Source of the DNA: a virus
Strand: one strand, 5' to 3'
DNA length: 57,611 nt
IMG/VR virus record: IMGVR_UViG_3300029448_000020
Span: 6,265-63,875 of that record
Position 1 is the first letter of the stretch. Each line of letters starts with the position of its first letter. The position numbers were made by a program, and so were the translations under genes. Positions 1 to 6,846 of the stretch are shown here, piece after piece. The notes beneath the pieces are model-generated. The model searched no databases and had not been told where the DNA came from. It worked only from the letters and a program-made list of their open reading frames with translations.

Positions 1-632
1 CGAAGATCATAGAGATTAATTCATCAGCTAGATGTACAACTGTAAAACCTGCAGGGACGACATCTCTGGTCCTCGGAACGTCTTCGGGTATTCATGCTTG
101 GCATAATGATTATTATGTCCGTAGGATGCGCGTAGGAAAGAATGAGGCTATATACGATTATCTGTTAGCATATCATGATGAATTAATTGAAGATGAATAC
201 TTCAGACCTCATGATACAGCTGTTATTTCCATACCACAAAAATCACCTCAAGGTTCAATATTAAGAACTGAATCACCATTCGATACGTTAGAAAGAGTTA
301 AGCGTGTTGCACAAGACTGGATACGACCTGGTCATAGAAAAGGTAGTAATACACACAACGTGTCAGCAACTATATCTTTAAAGGAAAACGAATGGAAAAA
401 AGCAGGGGATTGGATGTGGGAAAATAGAGAATATTACAACGGGTTATCTGTACTACCATATGATGGCGGTACATATACTCAAGCTCCGTTTGAGGACATT
501 GACGAAGCGAAATACAATAAAATGTCTAAAGTATTATCTAATGTAGATTTAACAAAAGTTATTGAAGCTGAAGATAACACAGATCTATCAGGTGAGTTAG
601 CTTGCGCTGGTGGTGCCTGTGAAATTGTTTAA
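1..632 (+). CDS. nrdJ: Class II (adenosylcobalamin-dependent) ribonucleotide reductase, C-terminal part
   Basis: The gene is cut by the left edge. The open frame runs from base 3, so 209 residues are visible and the upstream ATG lies outside. The visible part opens with an active-site region containing CTTVKPAGTTS and GTSSGIHAWHNDYY, and ends in CAGGACEIV, a C-x4-C tail like the redox-shuttling cysteine pair of monomeric B12-dependent ribonucleoside-triphosphate reductases. The enzyme makes deoxynucleotides for DNA synthesis, a common function carried by marine phages. It is the upstream gene of a short rightward pair with the histone-like gene. Assignment to class II rather than class I NrdA rests on the tail and the RTPR-like core and is fairly secure; the B12-binding part itself is not in view. 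Confidence 0.9.
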   Translation, partial: KIIEINSSARCTTVKPAGTTSLVLGTSSGIHAWHNDYYVRRMRVGKNEAIYDYLLAYHDELIEDEYFRPHDTAVISIPQKSPQGSILRTESPFDTLERVKRVAQDWIRPGHRKGSNTHNVSATISLKENEWKKAGDWMWENREYYNGLSVLPYDGGTYTQAPFEDIDEAKYNKMSKVLSNVDLTKVIEAEDNTDLSGELACAGGACEIV

Positions 633-650
633 TTTAATAAAATATATAAT

Positions 651-833
651 ATGAATTTAGAAGAATTAGTAGATTTAATGCAAGATGAAATGCACGATGC
701 ACATCAAGAAATAGAAAAGTTTATAGGAGGTAATAAATCAGCTGGAACTAGAGCTAGGAAGAGTATGCAGATAATAAAAGAAACCGCACAGAATGTGAGG
801 AAACATATTCAAGAGATTAAGAATAATTCTTAA
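651..833 (+). CDS. Histone H1/Hc1-like DNA-binding protein
   Basis: This is a 60-residue, all-helical, charged protein. The pattern FIGGNKSAGTRARKSMQIIK followed by a basic helix (NVRKHIQEIKNN) closely resembles the small histone H1-like (Hc1 family) proteins of Bacteroidota, which usually have a GN-x-AAGTR-x-RK-x-MQ-x-LK core and about the same length. It presumably binds DNA and could compact phage or host DNA. It starts 18 bases after the reductase stop with an A/T-rich leader, and the bidirectional terminator follows immediately, so it is the last gene of the rightward transcript. The family call is by eye; a nucleoid role is inferred. Confidence 0.75.
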   Translation: MNLEELVDLMQDEMHDAHQEIEKFIGGNKSAGTRARKSMQIIKETAQNVRKHIQEIKNNS

Positions 834-840
834 AATAATA

Positions 841-869
841 AAGGGAGCTTAACGGCTCCCTTTTTTTTT
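841..869. terminator. Bidirectional intrinsic terminator between converging modules
   Basis: AAGGGAGC (841-848) pairs with GCTCCCTT (855-862) around a TTAACG loop. A run of T follows on the plus strand (861-869), and on the minus strand the hairpin is followed by TTATTATTTT. It therefore serves both the rightward histone transcript and the leftward late transcript, and marks the point where they converge. Confidence 0.85.
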
Positions 870-1218
870 AAGTATATCTTTTCATTTTCCTATCTATTTG
901 CTTATTTCTTTTTTTATCAGATATTTCAACTCTTCTAGTTTCTCTCCAACCTGCTCCTGGTTTTGCTTTTTCTACAATTTTATAACCATCTTTGTATATT
1001 ATTCTTCTACCACGTTGATCTTTTGTTTTAGCTCCAGACGTAAATACATGGTCCGCTGTACCTTGTTTTTCTGTATAAACATCTTTGTCATAAATTTTTC
1101 TAGGCTCTTTGCTGCCTTTAGCCTTTTCTGCGTGTGATGGTTGAACTGTGGCATCAGATGTGAAAGGACTCCATCCTTTCATTTTAAAACCTTTTGTGTC
1201 TTTTTTAAAATCCGGCAT
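868..1218 (-). CDS. Small basic tag-bearing protein, probable virion component
   Basis: A 116-residue, strongly basic protein of unknown function and the last gene of the leftward late module. Residues 11-20 (FKMKGWSPFT) carry the sequence tag that recurs near the N-terminus of many small proteins here. Its first residues, MPDFKKDTKGF, match the start of the protein at 47770-48246 (MPTFKKDTDGF), so the two share a longer leader. The rest is K/R-rich with no recognisable domain. Its place in a run of virion-type genes suggests a packaged or injected protein; this is inference. Confidence 0.7.
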   Translation of the reverse strand: MPDFKKDTKGFKMKGWSPFTSDATVQPSHAEKAKGSKEPRKIYDKDVYTEKQGTADHVFTSGAKTKDQRGRRIIYKDGYKIVEKAKPGAGWRETRRVEISDKKRNKQIDRKMKRYT

Positions 1219-1222
1219 AATA

Positions 1223-1567
1223 TTATTTCTTTTTATTTATAAATGTATATCCTTTTGCTTCTAAGCTTTTTTGAAGAGCTTTGTTTTGTTTAGCTCTATT
1301 TTTAGCAATTTTATTAAATACATCAATTGCTTTTTTACCTTTTTTTATTCCACCTGGACCAATCGGTATATCTGGAACAGTAGTTTTCATTATATTATAT
1401 TTTCCATGTTGTTTCTTTTTAAAAGCTTTAAACTCTTGCAACTTAGATTTAAACTTCTTTATTGGGTTACTCTGCATTGGACTAGCTTCATTAGACATCC
1501 CCATTTTTAAAGGACTATCTTTTCTATATTTTGCTAAACCAGGTAGTATACATTTTCTACTTTTCAT
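1223..1567 (-). CDS. Basic protein with SP[ML] motifs
   Basis: A 114-residue basic protein, not recognised. The N-terminal third contains KDSPLKMG and ASPMQSNP, short S-P-hydrophobic motifs that recur in several other small proteins of the late module. The remainder is lysine-rich and probably helical, with a glycine-rich turn (IPIGPGGIKKGKKA). It lies 4 bases upstream, in transcription order, of the tag protein at 868-1218. The compact spacing and shared motif suggest one small virion-protein group. Confidence 0.65.
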   Translation of the reverse strand: MKSRKCILPGLAKYRKDSPLKMGMSNEASPMQSNPIKKFKSKLQEFKAFKKKQHGKYNIMKTTVPDIPIGPGGIKKGKKAIDVFNKIAKNRAKQNKALQKSLEAKGYTFINKKK

Positions 1568-1568
1568 A

Positions 1569-1967
1569 TTATTGAAATTTACTTAATACTATTGTGTCAA
1601 CTGAGTTTTGTACTGTTTTTTTATCAGCATCAAGTTGAAACATTATATTGGGATTAAATCTTACTTTTTCTACACCGTTATCAAATATAATGATAGTTGG
1701 AATACCTGTTATATTGTATTCAGCTTGAGTATCAGCGTTAGCCATTATATCTAATCTATATTTTTCACATTCTTTTAGTTTTTCTAAATCTTCAAATTGA
1801 TTAGCTTGATTCCAATCAGCCCAAAACTCTACAGCAACTATATTTTTAGCTATTTTTTCATCAAAATCACCATTAATAAAGGTTTGACTAAATGCTGTAC
1901 TGCACCCAAAAACAAACAACATCATTAAGACGTATATGTAAGTTGAAATCTCTAATTCTTTTTTCAT
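1569..1967 (-). CDS. Exported thioredoxin-fold protein lacking the redox cysteines
   Basis: A 132-residue protein. Residues 11-28 form a hydrophobic export signal ending FGCSTAFSQ; the Cys at 22 might act as a lipid attachment site, but the lipobox is imperfect. The mature part reads as a thioredoxin fold: VAVEFWADW, then the position of the WCGPC active site, here W-N-Q-A-N (52-56), then the cis-proline segment TGIPTIIIF (P90) and FDNG. Both catalytic cysteines are gone, so oxidoreductase activity is not expected; a binding or structural role is more likely. Its start overlaps the end of the next upstream gene by 4 bases, indicating translational coupling. Confidence 0.75.
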   Translation of the reverse strand: MKKELEISTYIYVLMMLFVFGCSTAFSQTFINGDFDEKIAKNIVAVEFWADWNQANQFEDLEKLKECEKYRLDIMANADTQAEYNITGIPTIIIFDNGVEKVRFNPNIMFQLDADKKTVQNSVDTIVLSKFQ

Positions 1968-2308
1968 TTTCTTAAGTATTTTATTTCGTCTTTCATTTCA
2001 TCTACTTCCTTTATTACCGCATCGATTTTATTTCTAGCCATTTGATCCTTCATGTTAAACTCCATACGGGTTGGAGGCCAAGTATTAGTGGCCGCTGGAT
2101 CACCCATGTCAATAGTGTATATACCAGTACCTGGTTTAGGTAACTCTAAAGCTCTTTGTACTTTTATTTCTAAGTCATCAAACTTAGAATTGATTGTTGC
2201 CATTAAACCAAAGTAAGCAGAAACAACTGTAACAACAGCTGCAACTATACTAATTAAGGTTTTTACACTAACTTGAAATTTACTGTTTTCTGATAATTCT
2301 TTAGTCAT
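1964..2308 (-). CDS. Membrane-anchored coiled-coil protein
   Basis: A 114-residue protein with one clear transmembrane segment (about residues 15-38, TLISIVAAVVTVVSAYFGLM) followed by a predominantly charged, coiled-coil-like C-terminus. A short conserved-looking linker contains DMGDPAATNTWPPTR. The topology resembles i-spanins and small phage envelope proteins, so a lysis accessory role is possible, but no specific family is recognised. It overlaps genes on both sides by 4 and 8 bases, within the envelope-protein cluster. Confidence 0.6.
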   Translation of the reverse strand: MTKELSENSKFQVSVKTLISIVAAVVTVVSAYFGLMATINSKFDDLEIKVQRALELPKPGTGIYTIDMGDPAATNTWPPTRMEFNMKDQMARNKIDAVIKEVDEMKDEIKYLRK

Positions 2309-3218
2309 TGCTATTATAATAAATTTTACCGTTTTCTATATATAATCCTTGCCTCACTTTAATTGCCTGCCCTTGTAGATTATATATTACACTATTTTCG
2401 CTCGATTTATCCACTACCTCTTGAATACCACTACTACATGGTAAGCCAGTATCACAATCAATGTATTCAGTATTTATTATTTCAACGTATTCTATTATTG
2501 AATCAATTACTACTATTTCAACATATTCAGTATTAACTATTGTATCATACTCAACAATAGTATCAGTAACAAAAAATTCTACGTATTCAATTTCTGTTTC
2601 TACAATAGTATCATAAACAATAACCTCAACCTCCTCTATAACATCTACAAACAAAGTATCTAAAACTTCAGCATATAACGTGTCAGTCACATATATATAT
2701 TCAGGAACTAATACTTCTACTTCTTCTACTACAGTATCAACAACAATCTGTGTTATATATTCAGTATTGTATATCGTGTCAAACTGAACATCAACTATCG
2801 TATCAATTACGATGTTTGTAATGAATTCAGTTTCAACAATTGTATCAAACTGTATAATTGTTTCATAAACATAAAACGGGACTTCTAATGTGTCTGTTTC
2901 ATATATATATTCTATTACTGGTACATCAACATAAATAGTGTCACAACTTTCTTCTCCATAACTACCACAATCTGCCATTGTAGTTGGTACTGCCTCCGCT
3001 TCATCAGAAGCGTCAACACAATCATCCCACCCGTCATTCAAATAAAAAAGATCTTGATATCCATTTGGAACACAACCGTTTGGTGAGTACTGTGTCCAGT
3101 TCGCTGGATCGTCTCCACAATAAAATCCATTTTGTTCTACACATTGTTCACATAAACTTAAGTCTTGTGCAAAAGTTAATGAACTTAAAAATATAAATAG
3201 TGATAATAGTTTTTTCAT
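2301..3218 (-). CDS. Secreted LDLa-like, beta-repeat protein with a T9SS-like C-terminal tail
   Basis: A 305-residue acidic protein. It starts with a signal peptide (MKKLLSLFIFLSSLTFAQ). A Cys-rich segment (about 22-85) ends in NDGWDDCVDASDE, the calcium-cage pattern of LDL-receptor class A repeats. Residues about 90-260 are a run of degenerate strands built on D-T-[IV] units (DTIVETE, DTIYNTEYI, DTIVNTEYVE). The last 40 residues, with IYNLQGQ and GLYIENGKIY, resemble the sorting domain that sends Bacteroidota proteins through the type IX secretion system. Taken together, it is predicted to be displayed on the infected host surface. A virion adhesin is the alternative. Confidence 0.7.
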   Translation of the reverse strand: MKKLLSLFIFLSSLTFAQDLSLCEQCVEQNGFYCGDDPANWTQYSPNGCVPNGYQDLFYLNDGWDDCVDASDEAEAVPTTMADCGSYGEESCDTIYVDVPVIEYIYETDTLEVPFYVYETIIQFDTIVETEFITNIVIDTIVDVQFDTIYNTEYITQIVVDTVVEEVEVLVPEYIYVTDTLYAEVLDTLFVDVIEEVEVIVYDTIVETEIEYVEFFVTDTIVEYDTIVNTEYVEIVVIDSIIEYVEIINTEYIDCDTGLPCSSGIQEVVDKSSENSVIYNLQGQAIKVRQGLYIENGKIYYNSND

Positions 3219-3230
3219 AATAATTTTAAT

Positions 3231-3413
3231 TTAGTAAGCTTCTCCCCTGGGTTTATGCAACTTAAGTCTTCTTTTCATTTCTTCTTCTTCTTTTCTTTTT
3301 TGTTCTTCAAACTCAGCAAACAACTTACGTTTTTCTTCATCAGTTAATTCATTGGATGTAAAAGGAGTATAATCCCTTAACATAAAGCACGTACCTTTTC
3401 TTTTTCTTTGCAT
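3231..3413 (-). CDS. Short tag-bearing charged helix protein
   Basis: A protein of at most 60 residues; an internal Met at residue 11 would give a 50-residue protein starting MLRDYTPFTSNELTDEE. That start places the tag (DYTPFTS) right at the N-terminus, as in the other tag proteins, so it may be the true one. The rest is a highly charged helix rich in EEQKRKEEEE. Function unknown. Confidence 0.55.
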   Translation of the reverse strand: MQRKRKGTCFMLRDYTPFTSNELTDEEKRKLFAEFEEQKRKEEEEMKRRLKLHKPRGEAY

Positions 3414-3427
3414 ATTCTTATTATTAA

Positions 3428-4138
3428 TTACATTAATCCAAATGGCGTTGATATTAGTCCACGTCCTCCTCTAGATGCTTCAGTGGCACCGCTAAGTGCA
3501 TTTCCACCAGCAGATCCTCCACCACCACCAACACCTCCTGTTAACATACCAGTTACACCCGATACGCCTCCTTGTATAGCGCTCCACTTAGCTTGCTCAG
3601 CCGCTGCAGCTTGCTCTTGATAAGCAGCAACATCTTGTTGAGCCATACCTAAAAGCGTTGATTGCTTTTCCATCTCCATCTGTCTAGACATAACTTCACC
3701 TTGTCTTTCTTGATCTTGTATTTGAGCGGCCATATTTCTCTCTGCCATTTGGTTTTGTTGCTCTTGAGCTCCAATTTGCGCGGAAGTTTGTTGTGCTGCT
3801 AATTGTCCTTGACTAGCTAATGACTGAGCTACAGCAGCGATACCAGAACTTCCAGCTGCCTCACTCAATCCACTTAATATGTTTGATTGACTCTGAGCAA
3901 ACTGTTGACTTTGTAGATTATACTGCTGTTGATTAACAGTCAAATCTTCCATCATGTTTTCCATATCTAAATACGGATTACTAGTGTCCAACTGACGATA
4001 CGTATCTTTTAAAGCTTCCATTTCTCTTCTGGCTTTCTTTTCTTTTTTCTCAGCCTTCTTTTTAGCTTTGTTAGCACTGTGTGCTCCTAGCGCGGCACCT
4101 CCAACCGCTATTATACCTCCTACTATAGCAAATGACAT
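3428..4138 (-). CDS. Ejection-type internal virion protein, paralogue A
   Basis: A 236-residue protein. A hydrophobic glycine/alanine segment opens it (AIVGGIIAVGGAALGA, about 4-20). A lysine-rich helix, the motif LDTSNPYLDMENMMEDLTVN (about 50-69) and a long Q/A-rich helix follow, with a glycine-rich tail (GGVGGGGGS). It is clearly homologous to 19266-20057 and, more loosely, to 4141-4710. A membrane-active N-terminus, Q/A-rich helices and small size are typical of podovirus ejection proteins such as T7 gp14. That role is inferred from composition and context. Confidence 0.7.
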   Translation of the reverse strand: MSFAIVGGIIAVGGAALGAHSANKAKKKAEKKEKKARREMEALKDTYRQLDTSNPYLDMENMMEDLTVNQQQYNLQSQQFAQSQSNILSGLSEAAGSSGIAAVAQSLASQGQLAAQQTSAQIGAQEQQNQMAERNMAAQIQDQERQGEVMSRQMEMEKQSTLLGMAQQDVAAYQEQAAAAEQAKWSAIQGGVSGVTGMLTGGVGGGGGSAGGNALSGATEASRGGRGLISTPFGLM

Positions 4139-4140
4139 AA

Positions 4141-4710
4141 TTAAACGTTTTGATTATTAATGGCACCAGTCATGCCAGTTATACCATCTTGAATGGCCTT
4201 CATCTTAACTCTTTCAGATTCTGCTTCTATTTCTCTTTGAGCAGTTAGCTCTTGCTGTGACATACCTAATAAAGTTTCATTTTTATCCATATTGCTTTGT
4301 TGAGACATCATTTCACCTTCAGCTTTTAAATTTTGTATTCTATCTTTAAACTCAGCATTTCTTTTGTTATTTTTAGACTCTTGATCTCCAATGTCAGCCG
4401 ACATTTCTTGTGCCATAATTTTGTTTTCAAAAGCTAATGTGTTTGCTAATTCTGCCGCGCCAGATCCTCCTTGAGTTTCACGCAAAACACTTAGTGCGTT
4501 AGCTGTGTCTTGTTCGTGTTGTGTTTTTCTAGCATCCATTTCTAATAAACTAATCTTAAGATCTTCATATGGATTGTCCATGTGATCATATGGATTACTA
4601 GTATCTAAACTAGCATAAGCCTCTTTATTGGCTTGTAGTTCTTGTTCAGCTTTTTTTAGCTTTTTACCTTTTTTATCAAAAGGTGTCCATCCTTTTTGTT
4701 TGTAAGCCAT
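4141..4710 (-). CDS. Ejection-protein-like paralogue with its N-terminus replaced by the tag
   Basis: A 189-residue relative of its neighbour 3428-4138. It shares LDTSNPYDHMDNPYEDL, a GSGAAELANTLA segment, a coiled coil and the ETLLGMSQQELTA region. In place of the hydrophobic N-terminus of its paralogues it begins MAYKQKGWTPFDKKGKK, the module-wide tag. It therefore shows the tag to be a separable unit. It probably arose by tandem duplication. Lacking a membrane segment, it may be a soluble internal protein. Confidence 0.7.
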   Translation of the reverse strand: MAYKQKGWTPFDKKGKKLKKAEQELQANKEAYASLDTSNPYDHMDNPYEDLKISLLEMDARKTQHEQDTANALSVLRETQGGSGAAELANTLAFENKIMAQEMSADIGDQESKNNKRNAEFKDRIQNLKAEGEMMSQQSNMDKNETLLGMSQQELTAQREIEAESERVKMKAIQDGITGMTGAINNQNV

Positions 4711-4712
4711 AA

Positions 4713-5756
4713 TTAAAATATTAAATAATTAAATCCAAATTTTGTTTCAAATAATTCTTTGCCCCAGTATTTCATGTGTGTTCCTTCTACAAATAAACCT
4801 AAGTGTTTTGTTATTCTTGTCCCAAATACTAAACCACCATCCCATTCAATCTTGCTGTCTCCATACTCATAAGAATATTTATCTAAACCATAATGATATG
4901 GCAGACAATTAAACCAAGCATGTACCCACGTCGTAGGAGTATATTTATAATAAGCCAAGCCAATTACCGCACTAAGTTCTCTTTGTAAACCTAATTTATC
5001 AAGTTCACGTTCGTTGAAACTAGCTACTGCGTCACCGAAGTAGTGGTGGAAAAACTCGTCGTTTGAGGTAGCGATAAGTACGGAATCTCCACCACTAACA
5101 TCGTACCAATTTTGATTAACATAATTTCCTTGAATCCACATCTCTGGAGCGTAGCCAAAGTCTTCAGCTAAATCTTGAAACGTTGATTCACCTGGAACCC
5201 AAAAATCTTCTATAGGATTTACTCCATACACTGGATGTATTCTAGCTACAGCTCCAACTGTTAAATCCCAATTACCTTTATTTATTCTAAACCTAGTATC
5301 AAAAGACATAAACTTTAAGTTTACTCTTTGATTATCTGTATACTGAGCTTTTGTCACACAACTATTACCTAAATATCTTAACCAAAAGTTTTGCTCTGTA
5401 AACTCATCACTCCTATTTCTTATAAATGAATAGTTAAAAAGATATTCCCAACCAACAGCATTACCAATAGTAACATTGTCAGCTATATTATCTTCAGTTC
5501 CATAATACCAAGTTTTAACTTTATGTTCATAGTCAAATCTAGCTATTTTACGTAAACCTATAGTTAAATTATAATCGTAAGGATTAATCCATGTAACATC
5601 TTCGTAACCTTTATCAATAGCTACATAATCTTCTCTTTCAGTCATAGACGTTCCCATTGTCATCGATGTATAAAATGTAGAATATTTGAAGAAGTCTTTT
5701 ATTTGTGCGTTACCTATTGTACTAATAAGTACAAATAATAAAATTAATTTTTTCAT
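4713..5756 (-). CDS. Predicted outer-membrane beta-barrel protein
   Basis: A 347-residue protein with a canonical signal peptide (MKKLILLFVLISTIGNAQ). The mature part is a series of alternating aromatic/polar strands such as YNLTIGLRKIARFDYEH, NFWLRYLG and WDLTVGAVARIH. It ends in a strand with a terminal aromatic residue (FGFNYLIF), the signature recognised by the Bam machinery. No enzymatic motif is seen. A phage-encoded outer-membrane protein could alter receptor exposure, block superinfection, or be a contractile-free tail tip part. The specific family is not recognised. Confidence 0.65.
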   Translation of the reverse strand: MKKLILLFVLISTIGNAQIKDFFKYSTFYTSMTMGTSMTEREDYVAIDKGYEDVTWINPYDYNLTIGLRKIARFDYEHKVKTWYYGTEDNIADNVTIGNAVGWEYLFNYSFIRNRSDEFTEQNFWLRYLGNSCVTKAQYTDNQRVNLKFMSFDTRFRINKGNWDLTVGAVARIHPVYGVNPIEDFWVPGESTFQDLAEDFGYAPEMWIQGNYVNQNWYDVSGGDSVLIATSNDEFFHHYFGDAVASFNERELDKLGLQRELSAVIGLAYYKYTPTTWVHAWFNCLPYHYGLDKYSYEYGDSKIEWDGGLVFGTRITKHLGLFVEGTHMKYWGKELFETKFGFNYLIF

Positions 5757-6047
5757 TTATGTTCTTGATTTAATTTCTTTTCTTAAATTAGCTATTCTTT
5801 GTTCATATCTTTTAACAGCTGATTTATCACCTCTTTCTCTAGCTTCTGCTAATTCATTATCCATTATACCATATATTTCACCTTCCAATCTAGCTATACT
5901 CATCTTTTGTCTTTTAGTTTGAGGAGTCATGTCTGGGTGAGTGTGATGTCCTTTTTTAGTAGGATCTTTATAACCTCTAGTTTTTGTTTGAGGTTCATAT
6001 TCTTTTTTCTTAGTATATGGGCTGTAGCCCGCCATTTTAAATGCCAT
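5757..6047 (-). CDS. Tag-bearing coiled-coil protein
   Basis: A 96-residue basic protein starting MAFKMAGYSPYTKKK, a clean copy of the tag. A linker rich in K, T and P follows (EPQTKTRGYKDPTKKGHHTHPD), and then a helix with coiled-coil character (about residues 45-96). Function unknown; it sits between the barrel and the DUF5675 gene with 0-2 base gaps. Confidence 0.65.
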   Translation of the reverse strand: MAFKMAGYSPYTKKKEYEPQTKTRGYKDPTKKGHHTHPDMTPQTKRQKMSIARLEGEIYGIMDNELAEARERGDKSAVKRYEQRIANLRKEIKSRT

Positions 6048-6049
6048 AA

Positions 6050-6547
6050 TTATATAGTTTTATATGTTATTGTTACCTGTTCTTCACATTCAATAGCTTC
6101 AGCTATTCTTGAATAAATTCTTCTATATGCTTGAGTCGATTTTCCTATAAAACCGTTCTTCTTGATTTTGTTGTTTTCTTGGGAGTCTCCGACGAGCAAG
6201 CAACCCGCTGTATGTTCGTCAGTATTTCCACAATGAATGAGAATATGCTCAAAATTAGGAACGTCAAGAACGTGAAGCATACCAATATGAAAATCAGAAA
6301 AACGCTTAGAATACTTTGAGTGAAATCCACCCTCTTTTCTAAGAGCAAGTTTATACGTTCCATTAGGTATTCTAGTTTCTCCATATACTTTTTCTTCTCT
6401 ATATTCATCTTCAAGTGTATAAGCTAAAAATGTTCTTTTACATCTATAACCTTCTGAATGTGGTGCTGGTGACAACCTGTCTACTTCGAATAATATACCA
6501 TTTGTACTATCAGTACCACTACTTATTCTAATTACTTCTAATTCCAT
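6050..6547 (-). CDS. DUF5675 family protein, candidate peptidoglycan-acting lysis protein
   Basis: A 165-residue protein with the layout of the DUF5675 family: an N-terminal strand region (TLEDEYREEKVYGETRIPNGTYKL) and then FHIGMLHVLDVPNFEHILIHCGNTDEHTAGCLLVG (about 87-120). The H-x-GN...GC arrangement (HCGN 105-108, GC 115-116) recalls the catalytic layout of L,D-transpeptidase-like enzymes. The family is common in Bacteroidota phages and is suspected to act on the cell wall. No other endolysin is visible in the window, so this is the best lysis-enzyme candidate; activity is inferred. Confidence 0.7.
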   Translation of the reverse strand: MELEVIRISSGTDSTNGILFEVDRLSPAPHSEGYRCKRTFLAYTLEDEYREEKVYGETRIPNGTYKLALRKEGGFHSKYSKRFSDFHIGMLHVLDVPNFEHILIHCGNTDEHTAGCLLVGDSQENNKIKKNGFIGKSTQAYRRIYSRIAEAIECEEQVTITYKTI

Positions 6548-6844
6548 TTATTTAATTATTACAGTAGTATCTGCTGTACTACTAGTTACTAATCTTAAAT
6601 TATAAAGTCCAGAGTTAAAACTAACATTATCTTCAAGAACTAATGTGGCTCTTGCCGGAATAATTGTTTCAGCTATAACGTAAGTTACACTACTACCATC
6701 ATATAGATGCAATTGAACAGTGTTTGAATCAGAGTCATCATGGTTAGCTATGTTAATTTTATTTATACTACCACTAACACCACTACCTTTTGTTATTAGT
6801 GTGGTCGTTGTTGCTGAAGATATGTTTTTATATACTGTTGCCAT
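6548..6844 (-). CDS. Small beta-rich virion protein
   Basis: A 98-residue protein of alternating strands (INKINIANHDDSDSNTVQLHLYDGSSVTYV; IPARATLVLEDNVSFNSGLYNLRL). It matches a type often seen next to tail fibre genes in marine phages, possibly a decoration or fibre accessory protein. It follows the fibre gene by 2 bases in transcription order. Function not known. Confidence 0.6.
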   Translation of the reverse strand: MATVYKNISSATTTTLITKGSGVSGSINKINIANHDDSDSNTVQLHLYDGSSVTYVIAETIIPARATLVLEDNVSFNSGLYNLRLVTSSTADTTVIIK

Positions 6845-6846
6845 TA

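Noticed and set aside
2984-3196. Plus-strand ORF opposite the LDLa/T9SS gene
   Set aside because: Shadow of a gene with signal peptide and Cys-rich domain on the other strand; low-complexity H/P-rich product.
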